This document shows, piece by piece, positions 51,208-64,000 of a stretch of DNA of 64,000 bases. Within the stretch, counting starts at the first letter, position 1; each line of letters starts with the position of its first letter. Both the position numbers and the translations under genes were made by a program. Under the pieces are notes generated by a model, which did no database searches, was not told where the DNA came from, and saw nothing but the letters and a program-made list of their open reading frames with translations. Where the stretch lies: NCBI RefSeq assembly GCF_963675165.1, contig NC_087388.1, positions 1,156,800 through 1,220,799 of the forward strand, in the 5' to 3' direction. This DNA is from Halichondria panicea (taxonomy: Eukaryota > Porifera > Demospongiae > Suberitida > Halichondriidae).

Positions 51208-52212
51208 GGGCCAGAAGGAGGACACGCATCACGTGTGCCTCAGTAATTATAACAATCCACAAGTTTAATATACAAGGATTTGTGCCATGAGAAGTGCAGA
51301 TGTTCAAGCAGCCAAAACAGCAGCGATCCCACTGTTCTTTTCTAGTTATCATGTAGTGAAAGGATGGTACTCTCTTATGGATCAGCGATCCCAGTGGAAT
51401 CCCATTGCAATTCATTATCAAACCTAGTGGTTTTCACTGTACATGAGGTGCTACGGAGAACAGTCTAGAGAGGTTAACTCAGGTTAGTAGCCGTCTTCCA
51501 TAACAGTGTTCGAAATCACTATATAGAAAGTGATGTGAGCTTGCTAGAGAGCACAACAGTAGATCTACCACAGGCACCATAGCTACACTGAAATCTGAGA
51601 AAAGGTTAAGGTCAAGAGCCTAACGTAAACATCGTATGCTACACATTCCATTGCCATGTGAATGATGACGCATGTCCTGCCTCCTCTGTCCCGCCTCCTC
51701 TGCCTCTGAACAGTCCGCATCAGCCATGTCAACCAATAGACACCTTGAGGTGTGATTTTACTGGTTTTGAGATCAAGAGAAGGTTTTGAAAAAAAGCATA
51801 TGAGAGAATACTAGGTAAGTAAATGTATAAATATAGCCATCAAATTTGTCTTTAGGTATGGCTAGGTACATTATTACTAGCTAGAAATCACCTTCTAGTA
51901 ATCTCGAATAGTGTAAACTCAGGTTATAGAAGACAGCAACCAACCTGAGTTAATACCCCCCCGGACTGCTCTCCATAGTACAATGAAAACCACTAGGTTT
52001 GATGGTGAATTTCAAACTATTGAGCTGGGATACTACTGGGATCGCTGATCCATAAGTTAGTCACGATAGCTAAATTTTAGAGAAAAATGACCGTGGGATC
52101 ACTGCTGTTTTGGCTTGAAAATCCGTGAAAATCCTTGTCTAAATCTTTGCGGTTAAATGTGGATTGTTAATTACTGAGGCACACGTGATGTGTGTCCTAT
52201 ATACCTCCTCTG
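51208..52212. mobile_element. Fold-back element of about 1 kb, GGAGG...GACACGCATCACGTG ends
   Basis: The left arm (51212-51500) and the right arm (51900-52212) are inverted copies: CACGTGTGCCTCAGTAATTA near the left end pairs with TAATTACTGAGGCACACGTG near the right; GTTTTCACTGTAC and its counterpart near 51985, and AACTCAGGTT near 51477 with AACCTGAGTT near 51939, also pair. The right terminus CCTCCTCTG complements CAGAGGAGG, linking it to the smaller families. No target duplication seen because the left end was hit by the MITE. No transposase ORF. Confidence 0.8.
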
Positions 52213-52392
52213 GACTAATTTATGGACCAGGCAGAGGCTGGTAAAAAAATTATGGCTTCCCAAACCACCACAAGGGCAAGTTGTGGTAACAAATAAGTCT
52301 TATAAGTGGAGTGGTGGTTGTGGGGTTTTTTCACAATAGAAACACGCCTGCATCGTGAAGTGAAGCATGTAATTAAGTTGGCTTGGCCTAAT

Positions 52393-52640
52393 CAGGAGCC
52401 CATAAAGAGAAGGAGCGACTTACTACGGGGATCACGTTTCGTAAGTGGTTATGACCGCATTTCCATATATGCAGAGTCACTAAGTGGTTGAATCCCTACA
52501 CGTGTTATACGCAATGCAGGGATGCGGTTTGCAAGCACTTAGTCGCTTCCATACAAGGAAGTGCGGTTTCATCGGCAATTACGAAACGTGATCCCCGAGT
52601 ATACGTTGAAGTTAGCCGCTCCTTCTCTTTATGGGCTCCT
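52393..52640. mobile_element. MITE with AGGAGCCCATAAAGAGAAGG ends
   Basis: Terminal repeats of 24 bp (52394-52417 and 52617-52640) are perfect complements, and a second inner pair ACGGGGATCACGTTTCGTAA / TTACGAAACGTGATCCCCG is also inverted. TGGCCTAAT flanks the element at 52384-52392 and 52640-52648; the last T overlaps the terminal repeat, so the duplication is 8 or 9 bp. No ORF. Confidence 0.85.
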
Positions 52641-52977
52641 GGCCTAATTCAGTGTGTTTTCTTGTATTCCTTAAAGTTATGAATATAATTTACACACTAT
52701 GTTGTGCCACAAACCGTTCTGCAAATGCGTGGTAGCAATTAGGGCTTCAACTCACTATTAATTAGTCCAACGTGCGAGCAAAAACTGCATTTAGTAGGTA
52801 TATCACACCTAAGAGGAGGATATATGGGGTGCATATCCTCCAAGTAGGTGTGGCATATCTGACTTATACCATGTGATCGCAGCATTATAAAAGGACCTCC
52901 CCCTAGCAAAAATTCAATCCACGATGCAGACTGCAAAAAAGAACAAGACTATGCCGTATTTTGTAACCGTCAAAGAG

Positions 52978-53316
52978 CTAGTTGAGCGACACGCCGACTT
53001 CTGTATACAGATACTCAAGAGCCTCCTTGGTCCAAGCGTTGACCATTCGACGTCTCTTACTGGAGTTGCAAGCTTTTCTTGGATGAAATGTGTCTAAACC
53101 ATGCCCATGGACCCATGGAAGCTTAGCCATCTTGTTGGAGAGCAGCTTCCATGTTTCTGCCGTTGCTTTGAGTCTTAGTACCGCCTGGCTTCTTTCTCTT
53201 TGTTTACTTTCTTGAACAAATGAAAAACTAAAAAAACAACTTGAAAACTGTGCATGCCTGGGGGCTGTGTGTATAAAAAATAATATTTTTCGATATATCC
53301 TACAGCTGTTGATCAA
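52978..53316 (-). CDS. Hypothetical ORF, 112 residues
   Basis: The reading frame is basic in its second half (RLKATAETWKLL, NSSKRRRMVNAWTKEALEYL) and could be the tail of an exon, but I recognise no family and no partner exon. The first 30 residues look non-coding. The neighbourhood is transposon-rich. Low confidence that it is expressed. Confidence 0.2.
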   Translation of the reverse strand: MINSCRIYRKILFFIHTAPRHAQFSSCFFSFSFVQESKQRERSQAVLRLKATAETWKLLSNKMAKLPWVHGHGLDTFHPRKACNSSKRRRMVNAWTKEALEYLYTEVGVSLN

Positions 53317-53809
53317 TTACATGTAGTGATGACATAAGTGTGGTATAAATTTAGTTTAGCTATCTGCACATGTACTTTACACAAAATCAGAAATCTATTT
53401 TTAGATAGTAAATTCCACCCTTCACTTATACAGGTTTTGCTCGCAAGCTGCTGCATGCCCTCTTCTTTTCATGTGCCCTTGGTAGTAGACAATAGAAACA
53501 AGGAAATTGTGATGCGTGCAGCGAACCGCCAAATTATCATTTTAGGTCTTAGAGTGGGCGCCTTGAAGCAGTTGATGCTTATAAAAGAGTTAAACAGCAG
53601 CCGATGTTTATACAGTATAAGCACACAAATGCCATCCCATGTTTAGAAAACGGAACTATAAATCGTACGCTTATGCCTATATCTCATGCTAGCGTGTGTA
53701 TATGCATTATTGATATGACCACTCTTTGGCGATCCTCACTTGATTCACCACATTATGCATTTATTTCCTAAATATATATATACCTGCATGCTATACGGTA
53801 TACTACTTA

Positions 53810-54339
53810 AAGCATAGATTGAAGAGTAGAGGGATAGGAAACGGTTGGTATCTCGAGTAACATCTGTGCTACGCTGCGGTTTAATCGAGGCCATCACAAT
53901 AGATATTGTCAATATCTATTTCTACACTCAGTGCATAATAAACTACAAGTAACTGTGCTTAGTCCGTGCAACTCACTTATATTTCAAGGTCTATACCTAT
54001 TGTAGTAGTCATAACCAGCACGCTTACACGTTACATGTTCCAATAGCTCTAAAACAGCCTTGGGAACATATAACTTTATTGGAAAGTCTCTTTTTACTGG
54101 GTGTGGTCAGTCATTAGCAAGTACTACACGTGGCTCATGGACTAGGCGTGTTATAAGTTGCTGAAAGAGATGATGTCTCGAGGAAACACAGCTTTGGGAG
54201 TTACCCGGCAAAAATGTGCTTAATAGCCTCGTTCATAGGGCGTAGCGCGGATAATTTTCGAGGTTCCACTGCAGATTCAATGTAAAATCATCACGTGCAC
54301 CACTTCGTTTCCTATCCCTCTACTCTTCAATCTATGCTT
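53810..54339. mobile_element. Element with perfect 34-bp inverted ends directly upstream of locus 4
   Basis: The 34-bp terminal repeats at 53810-53843 and 54306-54339 are perfect complements (starting AAGCATAGATTGAAGAGTAG). The internal right half (54111-54337) is the dispersed block also found at 7763-7993. Only 66 bp separate its right end from the locus 4 ATG, so it contributes to that gene's promoter or 5' UTR region. No clear target duplication, no transposase. Confidence 0.75.
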
Positions 54340-54405
54340 AAAGTAAGATACTGTAGCACTAGATTATGTATATCATAATATACTTTAATATGTATAGTCA
54401 CAGAG

Positions 54406-57400
54406 ATGGATGGCGAAAGCGAGTCATGTGATACTCCCCTGCACACTGCTGCGAGACGTGGGGACTTAGATGAGGTCAGAGAGCTGTTGAAAACAAAGCA
54501 ATATAAAGTGGACGCCAGAAACTCACACAACCAAACATGTCTTCATCTAGCATGTGCTAATGGTCATCTTGATACGGTTTGGACACTAGCAAATGACTTT
54601 GGTGCTGACATAGGAGCTATTGATAATGACAGAAGTACACCATTACTCTTTGCTGCCAAGAACAACCATGTACAAATAATTATCATGTTACTTCTATTAT
54701 CAATGCTCGGTAGACAACTCTTCAATGGAATAAGACTGCCATGCTCCTTTAGCCACACTAAGCTTGATTCTCATCACATACAAATCTTCGAGGAAGTCCT
54801 CTTTGAGTATTACAATAATTCTGAAGCAGTGGAGAAAACTATGCAAGTGATCTCGAAATTTTTTCTTGATCAGTTTATCGATTATAATGATGTAGGCTTC
54901 TTTGCATTGCTTATAGCTGCATCACTTGGTCTCAAAGACTTGATTGATCGGTTAGTTTTAGAAAAGAAAGCAGACCTCAATATTAAGGGCTTTCGTGGCT
55001 TGTCTGTTCTCCACTGTGCCTGTTATGGAGGACATGTACTGCTCGTGGAAAGCCTTGTTTCAAAATATGTTATGGACTTTTCTGTGAAAGATAAATATGG
55101 GTACTCAGTTTTGCATTATGCCATAACAAAGGGGGTTCCATATACATGCGCTGGTGGCCGTTTAAAGCTAATGGACAAACTGGTGATGGAATGTGGCCTC
55201 AATCCCGCAGATAGAGATATTATAGGAAACACACCTCTACATATTGCAGCCATGTCTGGACATGTTGAAGCAGTTAGACACCTGATCAGTAAGCATAGTG
55301 CTGATATTGATAGCATTAATAATGAGAACAATACTCCATTGATGCTAGCTGCGCGAACTGGTAATTCACATGTAATAGATGTGTTAGTCAAAGAATTCAA
55401 CAGCAGTCGTCATGTCCGAGGATACAATGGTCGAACCTTCCTTCATCAAGCATGCAATGGTGGTCATATTGAACTGATAGACAAACTGGTGATGGAATAT
55501 GGCCTCGATCTCAGAGATAGACACGATGATGGAAACACACCTCTACATATTGCAGCCATGGCTGGACATGTTGAAGCAGTGAGACACCTGATCAGTAAGC
55601 ACAGTGCTGATATTGATAATAAGAACAATACTCCATTGATGCTAGCTGCACTGTATGGTCATGTGCATGTTTTGGATGCATTCTTCAGAGAATTTAACAG
55701 CAGTTGTCATGTCCGAAGTTACAACGGCTGTACTCTCCTGCACTATGCATGCAAGGGTGGCCATATAGAACTAATAGATAAACTGGTAATGGAATATGGC
55801 CTTAATCCCGAAGATAGAAATGGTAAAGGAAACACACCTCTACATATTGCAGCCATGAAAGGACATGTTGAAGCAGTGAGACACCTGATCAGTAAGCACA
55901 GTGCTGATGTTGATTGCATTAATAAAACGAAGAGTACTCCATTGATGCTAGCTGTACGTAGTGGTCATGCCCATGTTTTGGATGCCTTAGTCAAAGAATT
56001 CAACAGCAGTTGTCATGTTCGAGGTTACAATGATCGTAGTCTTCTTCACCAAGCATGTGATCGTGGCCATATAAAACTTATAGACAAACTGGTAATGGAA
56101 TATGGCCTCAGTCCCAAAGATAGAAATTGTAAAGGAAACACACCTCTACATATTGCAGCTTCGAAAGGACATGTTGAAACAGTGAAACACCTGATCAGAA
56201 ATCACAAAGTTGAAACCAATATCACTAACAATAAGAAATCTACCCCATTGTGTTTAGCAGCTTAAGGTGGGCACCAGGTTGTGCCTCATGCTCTGATTGA
56301 AGAGTTCCATTGTAGTCCACATATCAGAGGCTACAATGGTCGAACTCTACTTCATTATGCTTGCAAAGATGGCCACATAGAAACATTGAACAATTTGAAA
56401 TCAGAATATAAGGTGGATCCAACAATTAGAGACAACGATGGGAACACGCCTCTTCATATTTTGTGTCGTACACAGTATACTGAAGAAGGGAAGCTGAGAA
56501 CAGTGCTTTGCAAATACCAGTGCTGGACAGTTAATAATGATGGCAACACACCTCTTCACACAGCAGCTAAATATGGGCAAGTTCATTGTGCTCGCTTACT
56601 ATTGCAGAAATGCAATGCTCCCCTTTTTGTGCGAAATAAGCATGAAGAGACTGCCCTTGATGTAGCTAAAGCTCAGAAAAGTCAGAAAATTATTACCATT
56701 TTCAAAAATGATCATTCTGAAATCCAGTCAATCTACCAGCAACTAGACAAACTTGCTAAACAAGAGTTTGGTGGTGTAAAGAACCTCACCAGAATATTTG
56801 TTGTAGGTCATTCAGGTGCAGGGAAGTCCACGCTTGTTGAAACTATCAAAAAGGAAGGTTTGATCAGCTACTTCAGCACATCAACTGTTGTCCCTCACAC
56901 TGCAGGCATTGTTCCAAGTACTTATGACAGTAGTGCTTATGGAAGAATGATACTCTATGATTTTGCTGGTAATTCCGAGTACTACTCCTCACACGCTGCA
57001 ATCATGGAGTCAATCAACACATCAAAAGGAAGTAATATATATTTGATAATTTGTGATTTGAGTAAAGGCAAAGAAACTGCTGCCACTAAATACAGCTACT
57101 GGCTTTCATTTCTATCATACAATATTAAACAATTCTCAAACACAATTATCCTACCAGTGGGAAGCCATGCTGATGTCATTAACAGAACGTCAATAGAACG
57201 AGCATTATATGTGCTTGACAGTGTATCTCAAAAGTTTTGTAGCAACTCCAAGATTGATGAATTTTATATAGAACAAAGTATTGCTCTTGATTGTCGTAAA
57301 CGAGGGGCTGTAGTGAATGACATAAAGAAACTTACAAAGCACTCGAGATTCTCGAAAAATGTAAATGTATCCCCCATCGGACTTTCTCCAGAGACGAGTG

Positions 57401-59225
57401 TTCTCTTGGGATTGTTGAAAAAATACTTTGAACACATTCCTTGCAAAGTGAGCCTCCTCATCTCTCGCATAGAAGATACTGGAATTCCCCTGCCACTAAA
57501 TTCTTCATCACTATACACTCTCATAAGAGAGTTACATGATTTGGGTCTACTAATGTTGATAGAGAGAGAAGGGGACTCCATTGAGAACCACATAATCATT
57601 CTCAAGATATCAATATTCACATCAGATGTGCACAAAAAACTGTTTTCAGAGTCTGCTAGAGCTGACCTCACCAAGCACATTGATCAACTCAAGTTCAGCG
57701 TAGGCATTATTCCAGAATCACTACTGGAAATAGTACTGCCAGAGCACATCTCTAAAGAAAGTCTACTTAAACTGCAGTACTGTCACGAAATTGAGAATTT
57801 GTACGTGGAAGAGGACCACACTCTTTCTCAACTCACTTCTGGGCCAGTCCCATCAAACACTGCCAATACAGAGAAATTTCATTTATTTTTTCCTGCTTTA
57901 TGTGATCTCAAGCTCGGCGAAATTCAATGGCCAAAATCCGAAGGTGATACGATTACTTTAGGATGGTATGCTAAATGTGATGGTGACAGATTCGACTATT
58001 TCCCAACACGATTTCTACATGTGCTTATTGTTCACCTTTCTCACAACTTCGCATTAAAACAAAACCTGCCAACAAGTCACAGACCCTCTTTAGTAAGTGA
58101 GTCTTCTAGTGATAATAGTTTTTTGATTGCAGAGGTATGTGCTGCCAATCCTCGCTGTCGTGTCTGGTCGACTGGTCTGCATTGGCTTATGAAGAATGGA
58201 GTGGAAGTATTTGTCGATATGCCTAAAGACGCTGATAGTAAAGATCTGATTGTACTAGCAAGAAGTGACATTGAAGATAAAGTTGAATGTTTCAACACTC
58301 TGCAACTAGTTATTCAAAAGGTAGTTGAAGCAAAAGTTGAGTTCTGTGCTAGTATAATGCCTACTGTTTACCTTCTTGATCCGAGCAATCTCAAGAATGA
58401 GCCTTTTACGAATGCTAGAAGTACACCTAAATATGCTCTAATAGATATCGAAGAAGCACTCGGAGAATGCAATAAGCAAGTCATGGATAAAGAAGGACAA
58501 TGCTTCTCCACTCCAATCAAAGATTGGATCAGCCCAACAAGATGGGCCATATCCTACTGGAGTAAGTTTCACGCACACATACACCCACATATTTAATTGT
58601 TTAATTATACTACAGATTTGTTTTTTCCAATGGATGCCGAATTGGTTCGTTCTGCTTTGCAAGAAGTAAAGGATGCTCAATGGAAACTACTCGGAATGAG
58701 TCTTCCAATCCCCTGGAACAAATTAGATGACATTGAATCATCATTCCCAGAGGACATTGCTAAGAAAGAAGAAGTAATTCGACTGTGGATGTCTCAAGAA
58801 CCCACCTGGATAGTGTTGGTAGACGCTCTCAGTCAATCTGCATATAGATGGTCACAGAATTCTAGTCAAATCTCACAGGAGCACAGTAAGTACCTCACAT
58901 TCATTATAGCTCTTTATGCGTGCATTATAATATAGATGTACCTCTACAAAAGAAAATCCTTGAAAGCAGTTCATCCGTCCGTCCTGACGAGGACTTTCTC
59001 CAATCGTTTGCTGCCATCATTGGCTCTCGATGGCAGTGTCTTGCTTCTCCCCTCTCCCTCACTTCTGGAGACATTGTGAGCATCAAGAGAGAGACAAGAG
59101 GAGCAGAGCCGACCAGACAAGCACTTGTCATGTTGCGGAAGTGGGCAGCCAGGGAGACGGCAACTTATGGTCAGTTGAGAGACAGACTTTGTACACTCTC
59201 AGTGTTTCATATCGGAGAACGTTAA
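54406..59225 (+). CDS. Ankyrin-ROCO-death-death gene with one in-frame stop, locus 4
   Basis: Exons 54406-58561, 58616-58885 and 58936-59225 give 1,572 codons in one frame with phase-1 junctions, except for a single TAA at 56263-56265 (codon 620). Paralogues have AAA there (LCLAAKGGHQV), so one A-to-T change suffices. Ankyrin repeats fill residues about 10-780; the P-loop GHSGAGKST is at 801; G3 reads DFAGNSEYYSSH and G4 VGSHADVI; the COR-like region follows. The first death domain is in exon 2 (WKLLGMSLPIPWNKLDDI) and the second in exon 3 (FAAIIGSRWQ, ALVMLRKWAARE). Everything downstream of the stop is intact, suggesting a very recent loss, a segregating null allele or a base error. If real, the stop leaves an ankyrin-only product of 619 residues. 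An AATAAA lies 20 nt after the final stop. Confidence 0.88.
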
Positions 59226-59244
59226 TATCATGCATCACAGCACA

Positions 59245-59250
59245 AATAAA
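59245..59250 (+). promoter_or_regulatory. Poly(A) signal AATAAA after locus 4
   Basis: Canonical hexamer at the same distance from the stop as at 23639, within the duplicated segment. Confidence 0.6.
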
Positions 59251-59938
59251 TGTGTAGCTACGTTAAATTGTTGTTATTATTATAGCTAGCTGTCATAATT
59301 ATATATGTCACTGTATTTGTGTCACTGAACTTTTAGAACGCGTGCCTTTCCACTTAATTATACTCACTGCACTTTCAATTTTCTACTATCATGCAATACT
59401 GTAACACCACGCCGTTTAAAAATATTTTTGTTACCTTAACTAATTAATGCTGTCCAATATTTTCTCACAAGAATTGTTAGTACTTAGTTCAAAGTTATCA
59501 CCATTTCTGCACGTTATTTATATTTATATATACACCAGTGTATAGACAGTATCCTGCATGTTTTTATCACAACCATTTGCCATCAGACACAGCCATTTTA
59601 GCTCCTGATATTTAGTAGTTGTTATCATTATTTTTTTGCATACATATATATAGACTTATTTACATAACTTAATAGGATGGTGCAAAACACTGCTTGTTTC
59701 TTTAAAATTGGAGTGTCTGAACATCCATTGTGTCTGATTATTGATGCCTTACTCATATTTAATGTCATGCATGCAATTTTAATAAATGCAATTTAGCTGG
59801 CGAATTTTAATGTCTGATTTTAGTTCGGCTAATTATGAAATCAGTATCTTATAACAATCATAATTAAAATATACAATTTTGTAGAATAACAATTTCCAAT
59901 CTTGTAAATTAATTTTCATCAATGCCGTAGTCGCGGAA

Positions 59939-62900
59939 ATGGCTGATGACAGCCAGTCATGTGATACTCCCCTATACACTGCTGCAAGATGTGGGGGTGT
60001 AGATGAGGTCAGAGAGCTGTTGAGGCAATATGAAGTGGACGCCAGAAACTCACACAACCAAACATCTCTTCATCTTGCATGTGCTAATGGTCACCTCGAA
60101 GTAGTTTGGACACTAGCCAATGACTTTGGTGCTGACATAGGAGCTATTGATAATGGTGGAAATACACTATTGCTCTTTGCTGCTAAGAACAAACATGTAC
60201 AAATAATTATCATGTTGCTTCTATTATCAATGTGTGGTAGACACCTCTCCAATGGGATAAGACTGCCATGTTCTTTTAGCTGTAGTCAGATTGATTCACA
60301 TCATGTTAAAATCTTTGAGGATGTCTTGTTTGAGTATTACAATGATTCTGAAGCAGTGGAGAAAACTATGCTGATGATATCCAAATTCTTTCTTGATCGG
60401 TGTATCGATTTCAAACATTATAATAATGAAGGCTTCTCTATATTGTTTGTAGCTGCATCACTTGGTCTCAAAGACTTGATTAGTAGGTTAGTCACAGAGA
60501 AGAAAGCAGACCTGAATATTAAGGGCTTGTCTGTTCTCCACTGTGCCTGCTTTGGAATACATGTACTATACTTGTGGAGAGTCTTATTTCAGAACATGTT
60601 ATTGGCCTTTCTATGAAAGACAAATATGGGCACTCAGTTTTGCATTATGCTGCAATAAAGGGGGTTCCATATACATGCAATGGTGGCCATTTAAAGCTAA
60701 TGGACAAACTGATCATGGAATATGACATCAATCCCGCAGATAAAGATAACGATGGTAACACAGCTCTACATATTGCAGCCATGAAAGGACACGTAGAAAC
60801 AGTTAGACACCTGATCAGTAAGCACAGTGCTGATATTTACACCATTAATAATAACTCCATTGATGCTAGCTGCACTGAATGGTTGTGCCCATGTTTTGGA
60901 TGCGTTCGTCAAAGAATTCAACAGCAGTTGTCATGTCCGAAGTTACAACGGCTGTACTCTTCTTCACCACGCATGTGAGGGTGGCCATACAAAAATGATG
61001 GACACACTGGTAATGGAATATGACCTTAATCCCGAAGATAGAGATGGTAAAGGAAATACACCTCTACATATTGCAGCCATGAAAGGACATGTTGAAGCAG
61101 TGAGACACCTGATCAGTAAGCACAGTACTGATATTTACACCACTAATAATAAGAAAAATATTCCATTGATGCTAGCTGTACTTAGTGGTCATGCCCATGT
61201 TTTGGATGCCTTATTCAAAGAATTCAACAGCAGTTGTCATGTTCGAAGTTACAGTGATCGTACTCTTCTTCACTAAGCATGTTACCGTGGCCATATAAAA
61301 CTTATAGACAAACTGGTAATGGAATATGGCCTCAGTTCCGAAGATAGAAATTGTAAAGGAAACACACCTCTACATATTGCAGCTTCGAAAGGACATGTTG
61401 AAACAGTGAAACACCTGATCAGAAATCACAAAGTTGAAACCAATATCACTAACAATAAGAACTCTAATCCCATTGTGTTTAGTAGCTAAAGGTGGGCACC
61501 AGGTTGTGCTTCATGCTCTGATTGAAGAGTTCCATTGCAGTCCACATATAAGAGGCTACAATGGTCAAACTCTGCTTCATTATGCTTGCAAATATGGCCA
61601 TATAGAAACATTAAACAATTTAGAATTAAAATATAAGGGGGATCCAACAATCAGAGACAACGATGGGAACACACCTCTTCATATTTTGTGTCGTACATGG
61701 TATACTGAAGAAGGGAAGCTCAGAACAGTGCTTTGCGAATACCAGTGCTGGACAGTGTTTAAAGTTAATAATGATGGCAACACACCTCTTCACACAGCAG
61801 CTAAATATGGGCAAGTTCATTGTGCACGCTTACTATTGCAGAAATGCAATGCTCCCCTTTTTGTGCGAAATAAGCATGAAGAGACTGCCCTTGATGTAGC
61901 TAAAGCTCAAAAAAGTCAGGAAATCGTTACCATTTTCAAAAATGATCATTCTGAAATCCAGTCAATCTACCGGCAACTAGACAAACTTGCTAAACAAGAG
62001 TTTGGTGGTGTAAAGAACCTCACCAGAATATTTGTTGTAGGTCATTCAGGTGCAGGGAAGTCCACGCTTGTTGGACTATTAGCTACTTCAGCACATCAAC
62101 TGTTGTCCCTCACACTGCAGGCATTGTTCCAAGTACTCATGACAGTAGTTATTATGGAAGAATGATACTCTATGATTTTGCTGGTAATTCCGAGTACTAC
62201 TCCTCACACGCTGCAATCATGGAGTCAATCAACACATCGAAAGGAAGTAATATATATTTGATAATTTGTGATTTGAGTAAAGGCGAAGAAGTTGCTGTCA
62301 CTAAATACAGCTATTGGCTTTCATTTCTATCATACAATATTAAACAATTCTCAAACACAATTATCCTACCAGTGGGAAGCCATGCTGATGTCATTAATGT
62401 AACGTCAATGGAACGAGTATTATATGTGCTTGACAGTATATCTCAAAAGTTTTGTAGCAAGATTGATGATTTTATATAGAACAAAGTATTGCTCTTGATT
62501 GTCGTAAACGAGGGGCTGTAGTGAATGACATAAAGAAACTTACAAAGCACTCGAGATTCTCGAAAAATGTATCCTCCATCGGACTTTCTCCAGAGACGAG
62601 TGTTCTCTTGGGATTGTTGAAAAAAGACTTTGAACACATTCCTTGCAAAGTGAGCCTGCTCATCTCTCGCATAGAAGATACTCGAATTCCGCTGCCACTA
62701 AATTCTTCATTACTATATACTCTCATAAGAGAGTTACATGATTTGGGTCTACTAATGGTGATAGAGAGAGAAGGGGACTCCATTGAGAACCACATAATCA
62801 TTCTCAAGATATCAATATTCACATCAGATGTGCACAAAAAACTCTTTTCAGAGTCTGCTAGAGCTGACCTCACCAAGGACATTGATCCACTCAAGTTCAG

Positions 62901-64000
62901 CATAGGCATTATTCCAGAATCACTACTGGAAATAGTACTGCCAGAGCACATCACTAAAGAAAGTCTACTTAAGCTGCAGTACTGTCACGAAATTGAGAAT
63001 TTGTACGTGGAAGAGGACCACACTCTTTCTCAACTCACTATAGGCCAGTCCCAACAAACACTGCCAATACAGAGAAATTTCATTTATTTTTTCCTGCTTT
63101 ATGTGATCTCAAGCTCGGCGAAATTCAATGGCCAAAATCCGAAGGTGATATGATTACTTTAGGATGGTATGCTAAATGTGATGGTGACAGATTCGACTAT
63201 TTCCCAACAAGATTTCTCCATGTGCTTATTGTTCACCTCTCTCACAACTTCGCATTAAAACAAAACCTGCCAACAAGTCACAGACCCTCTTTAGTAAGTG
63301 AGTCTTCTAGTAATAATAGTTTTTTGATTGCGGAGGTATGTGCTGCCAATCCTCGCTGTCGTGTCTGGTCAACTGGTCTGCATTGGCTTATGAAGAATGG
63401 AGTGGAGGTATTTGTCGATATGCCTAAAGACGCTGATAGTAAAGATCTGATTGTACTAGCAAGAAGTGACATTGAAGATAAAGTTGAATGTTCCAACACT
63501 CTGCAACTAGTTATTCAGAAGGTAGTCGAAATTAAAGTTGAATTCTGTGCTAGCATAGTGCCAACTGTTTACCTTCTTGATCCGAGCAACCTTAAGGATG
63601 AACCTTTTACGAATGCTAGCAATGCACCTAAATATGCTCTAATCGATATCGAAAAGGCACTAGCAGAAGGCACTAAGCGAGTCGTGGACAATAAAGGACG
63701 ATGCTTCTCCTCTCCGATCAAAGATTGGATCAGCCCAATATCTTACTGGAGTAAGTACCCATGCATGCACATACATCTTTAATTGTTATAATTGTTGTTG
63801 TACACTTTCACAGAATTGTTGTTTCCGATGGATACCTTCTTGGTTCGTTCTGCTTTGAAAAAAGTATTAGCTCAATGGAAACCGCTAGGACTAAATCTTT
63901 TAATTTCCTGGATTAAACTAGATAACATTGACAATGAAGCATCCTTTCCTGATGGCATTGCTAAGAAAAAGAAGTAATTCAACTGTGGATGTCACAAGAA
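59939..64000 (+). pseudogene. Ankyrin-ROCO-death pseudogene, locus 5, partial at window edge
   Basis: ATG at 59939 after the family leader. The frame is intact to about 60555, where a 2-bp insertion occurs. Further damage: a deletion near 60845, CAA to TAA at 61274, an extra base near 61456, a deletion after the P-loop GHSGAGKST (about 62075), a deletion with a stop near 62460-62480, and a frame change near 63050. The order ankyrin, G domain (DFAGNSEYYSSH), COR, GTAAGT donor at 63751 and first death-domain exon (from about 63814, LLFPMDTFLVRSAL) is preserved to the window end, where the death domain is itself disrupted after AKKK. The first two lesions are shared with locus 2. Confidence 0.9.

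Noticed and set aside
53338..53646. 102-residue plus-strand ORF
   Set aside because: No family resemblance, no leader or splice context, and a transposon-rich surrounding; likely chance.

Overview
The window looks like a metazoan nuclear genome, most likely a demosponge close to Amphimedon queenslandica. This rests on very short AT-rich introns (54-63 nt), GTAAGT donors, dense short inverted-repeat transposons, and domain combinations (ankyrin-ROCO-death, ROCO with Ig and death domains) that I associate with sponge innate-immunity and apoptosis expansions. The species call is inference from memory; no marker gene settles it.

The core is a tandem family, all on the plus strand, of genes encoding ankyrin repeats, a Roc-like P-loop GTPase, a COR-like region and two death domains. 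Locus 1 is at 10.1-14.5 kb, pseudogene locus 2 at 24.3-28.1 kb, locus 3 (a giant) at 36.6-46.7 kb, locus 4 at 54.4-59.2 kb with one in-frame stop, and pseudogene locus 5 at 59.9 kb to the window end. A further COR relic lies at 46.8-48.7 kb. Between loci 1 and 2 (15.1-23.6 kb) is a second type of gene: Ig, linker, ROCO, Ig, SAM-like, death, death. Every junction from locus 1 into it is phase-compatible, so the two may form one 2,818-residue double-ROCO protein. Locus 3 holds sixteen consecutive 309-bp units, each coding three ankyrin repeats, arranged in a roughly 1.24-kb higher-order pattern.

Other genes are few. The left edge (1-1434, minus) is a decayed ZNFX1-like helicase/zinc-finger gene. 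DUS2 (tRNA-dihydrouridine synthase with C-terminal dsRBD) lies at 48.9-50.7 kb, minus, as an apparently intact multi-exon housekeeping gene. A short Arg-rich repeat ORF is at 8.3-8.9 kb, minus.

The rest is repeats: a segmental duplication of about 3 kb (4.45-7.76 kb and 28.36-31.48 kb, with partial copies at 2.0-3.4 and 16.3-17.0 kb), a broken reverse-transcriptase element at 32.5-35.5 kb split by a 0.8-kb inverted-repeat element, a 1.15-kb fold-back element with 25-bp internal repeats (47.4-48.6 kb), and several elements with visible target-site duplications. The picture is a fast-evolving receptor or adaptor array turning over by unequal exchange, gene conversion and transposon insertion. 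Death domains at the C terminus and ankyrin arrays at the N terminus suggest ligand-sensing GTPase switches feeding a death-domain signalling platform; this functional reading is inference from the domain families.
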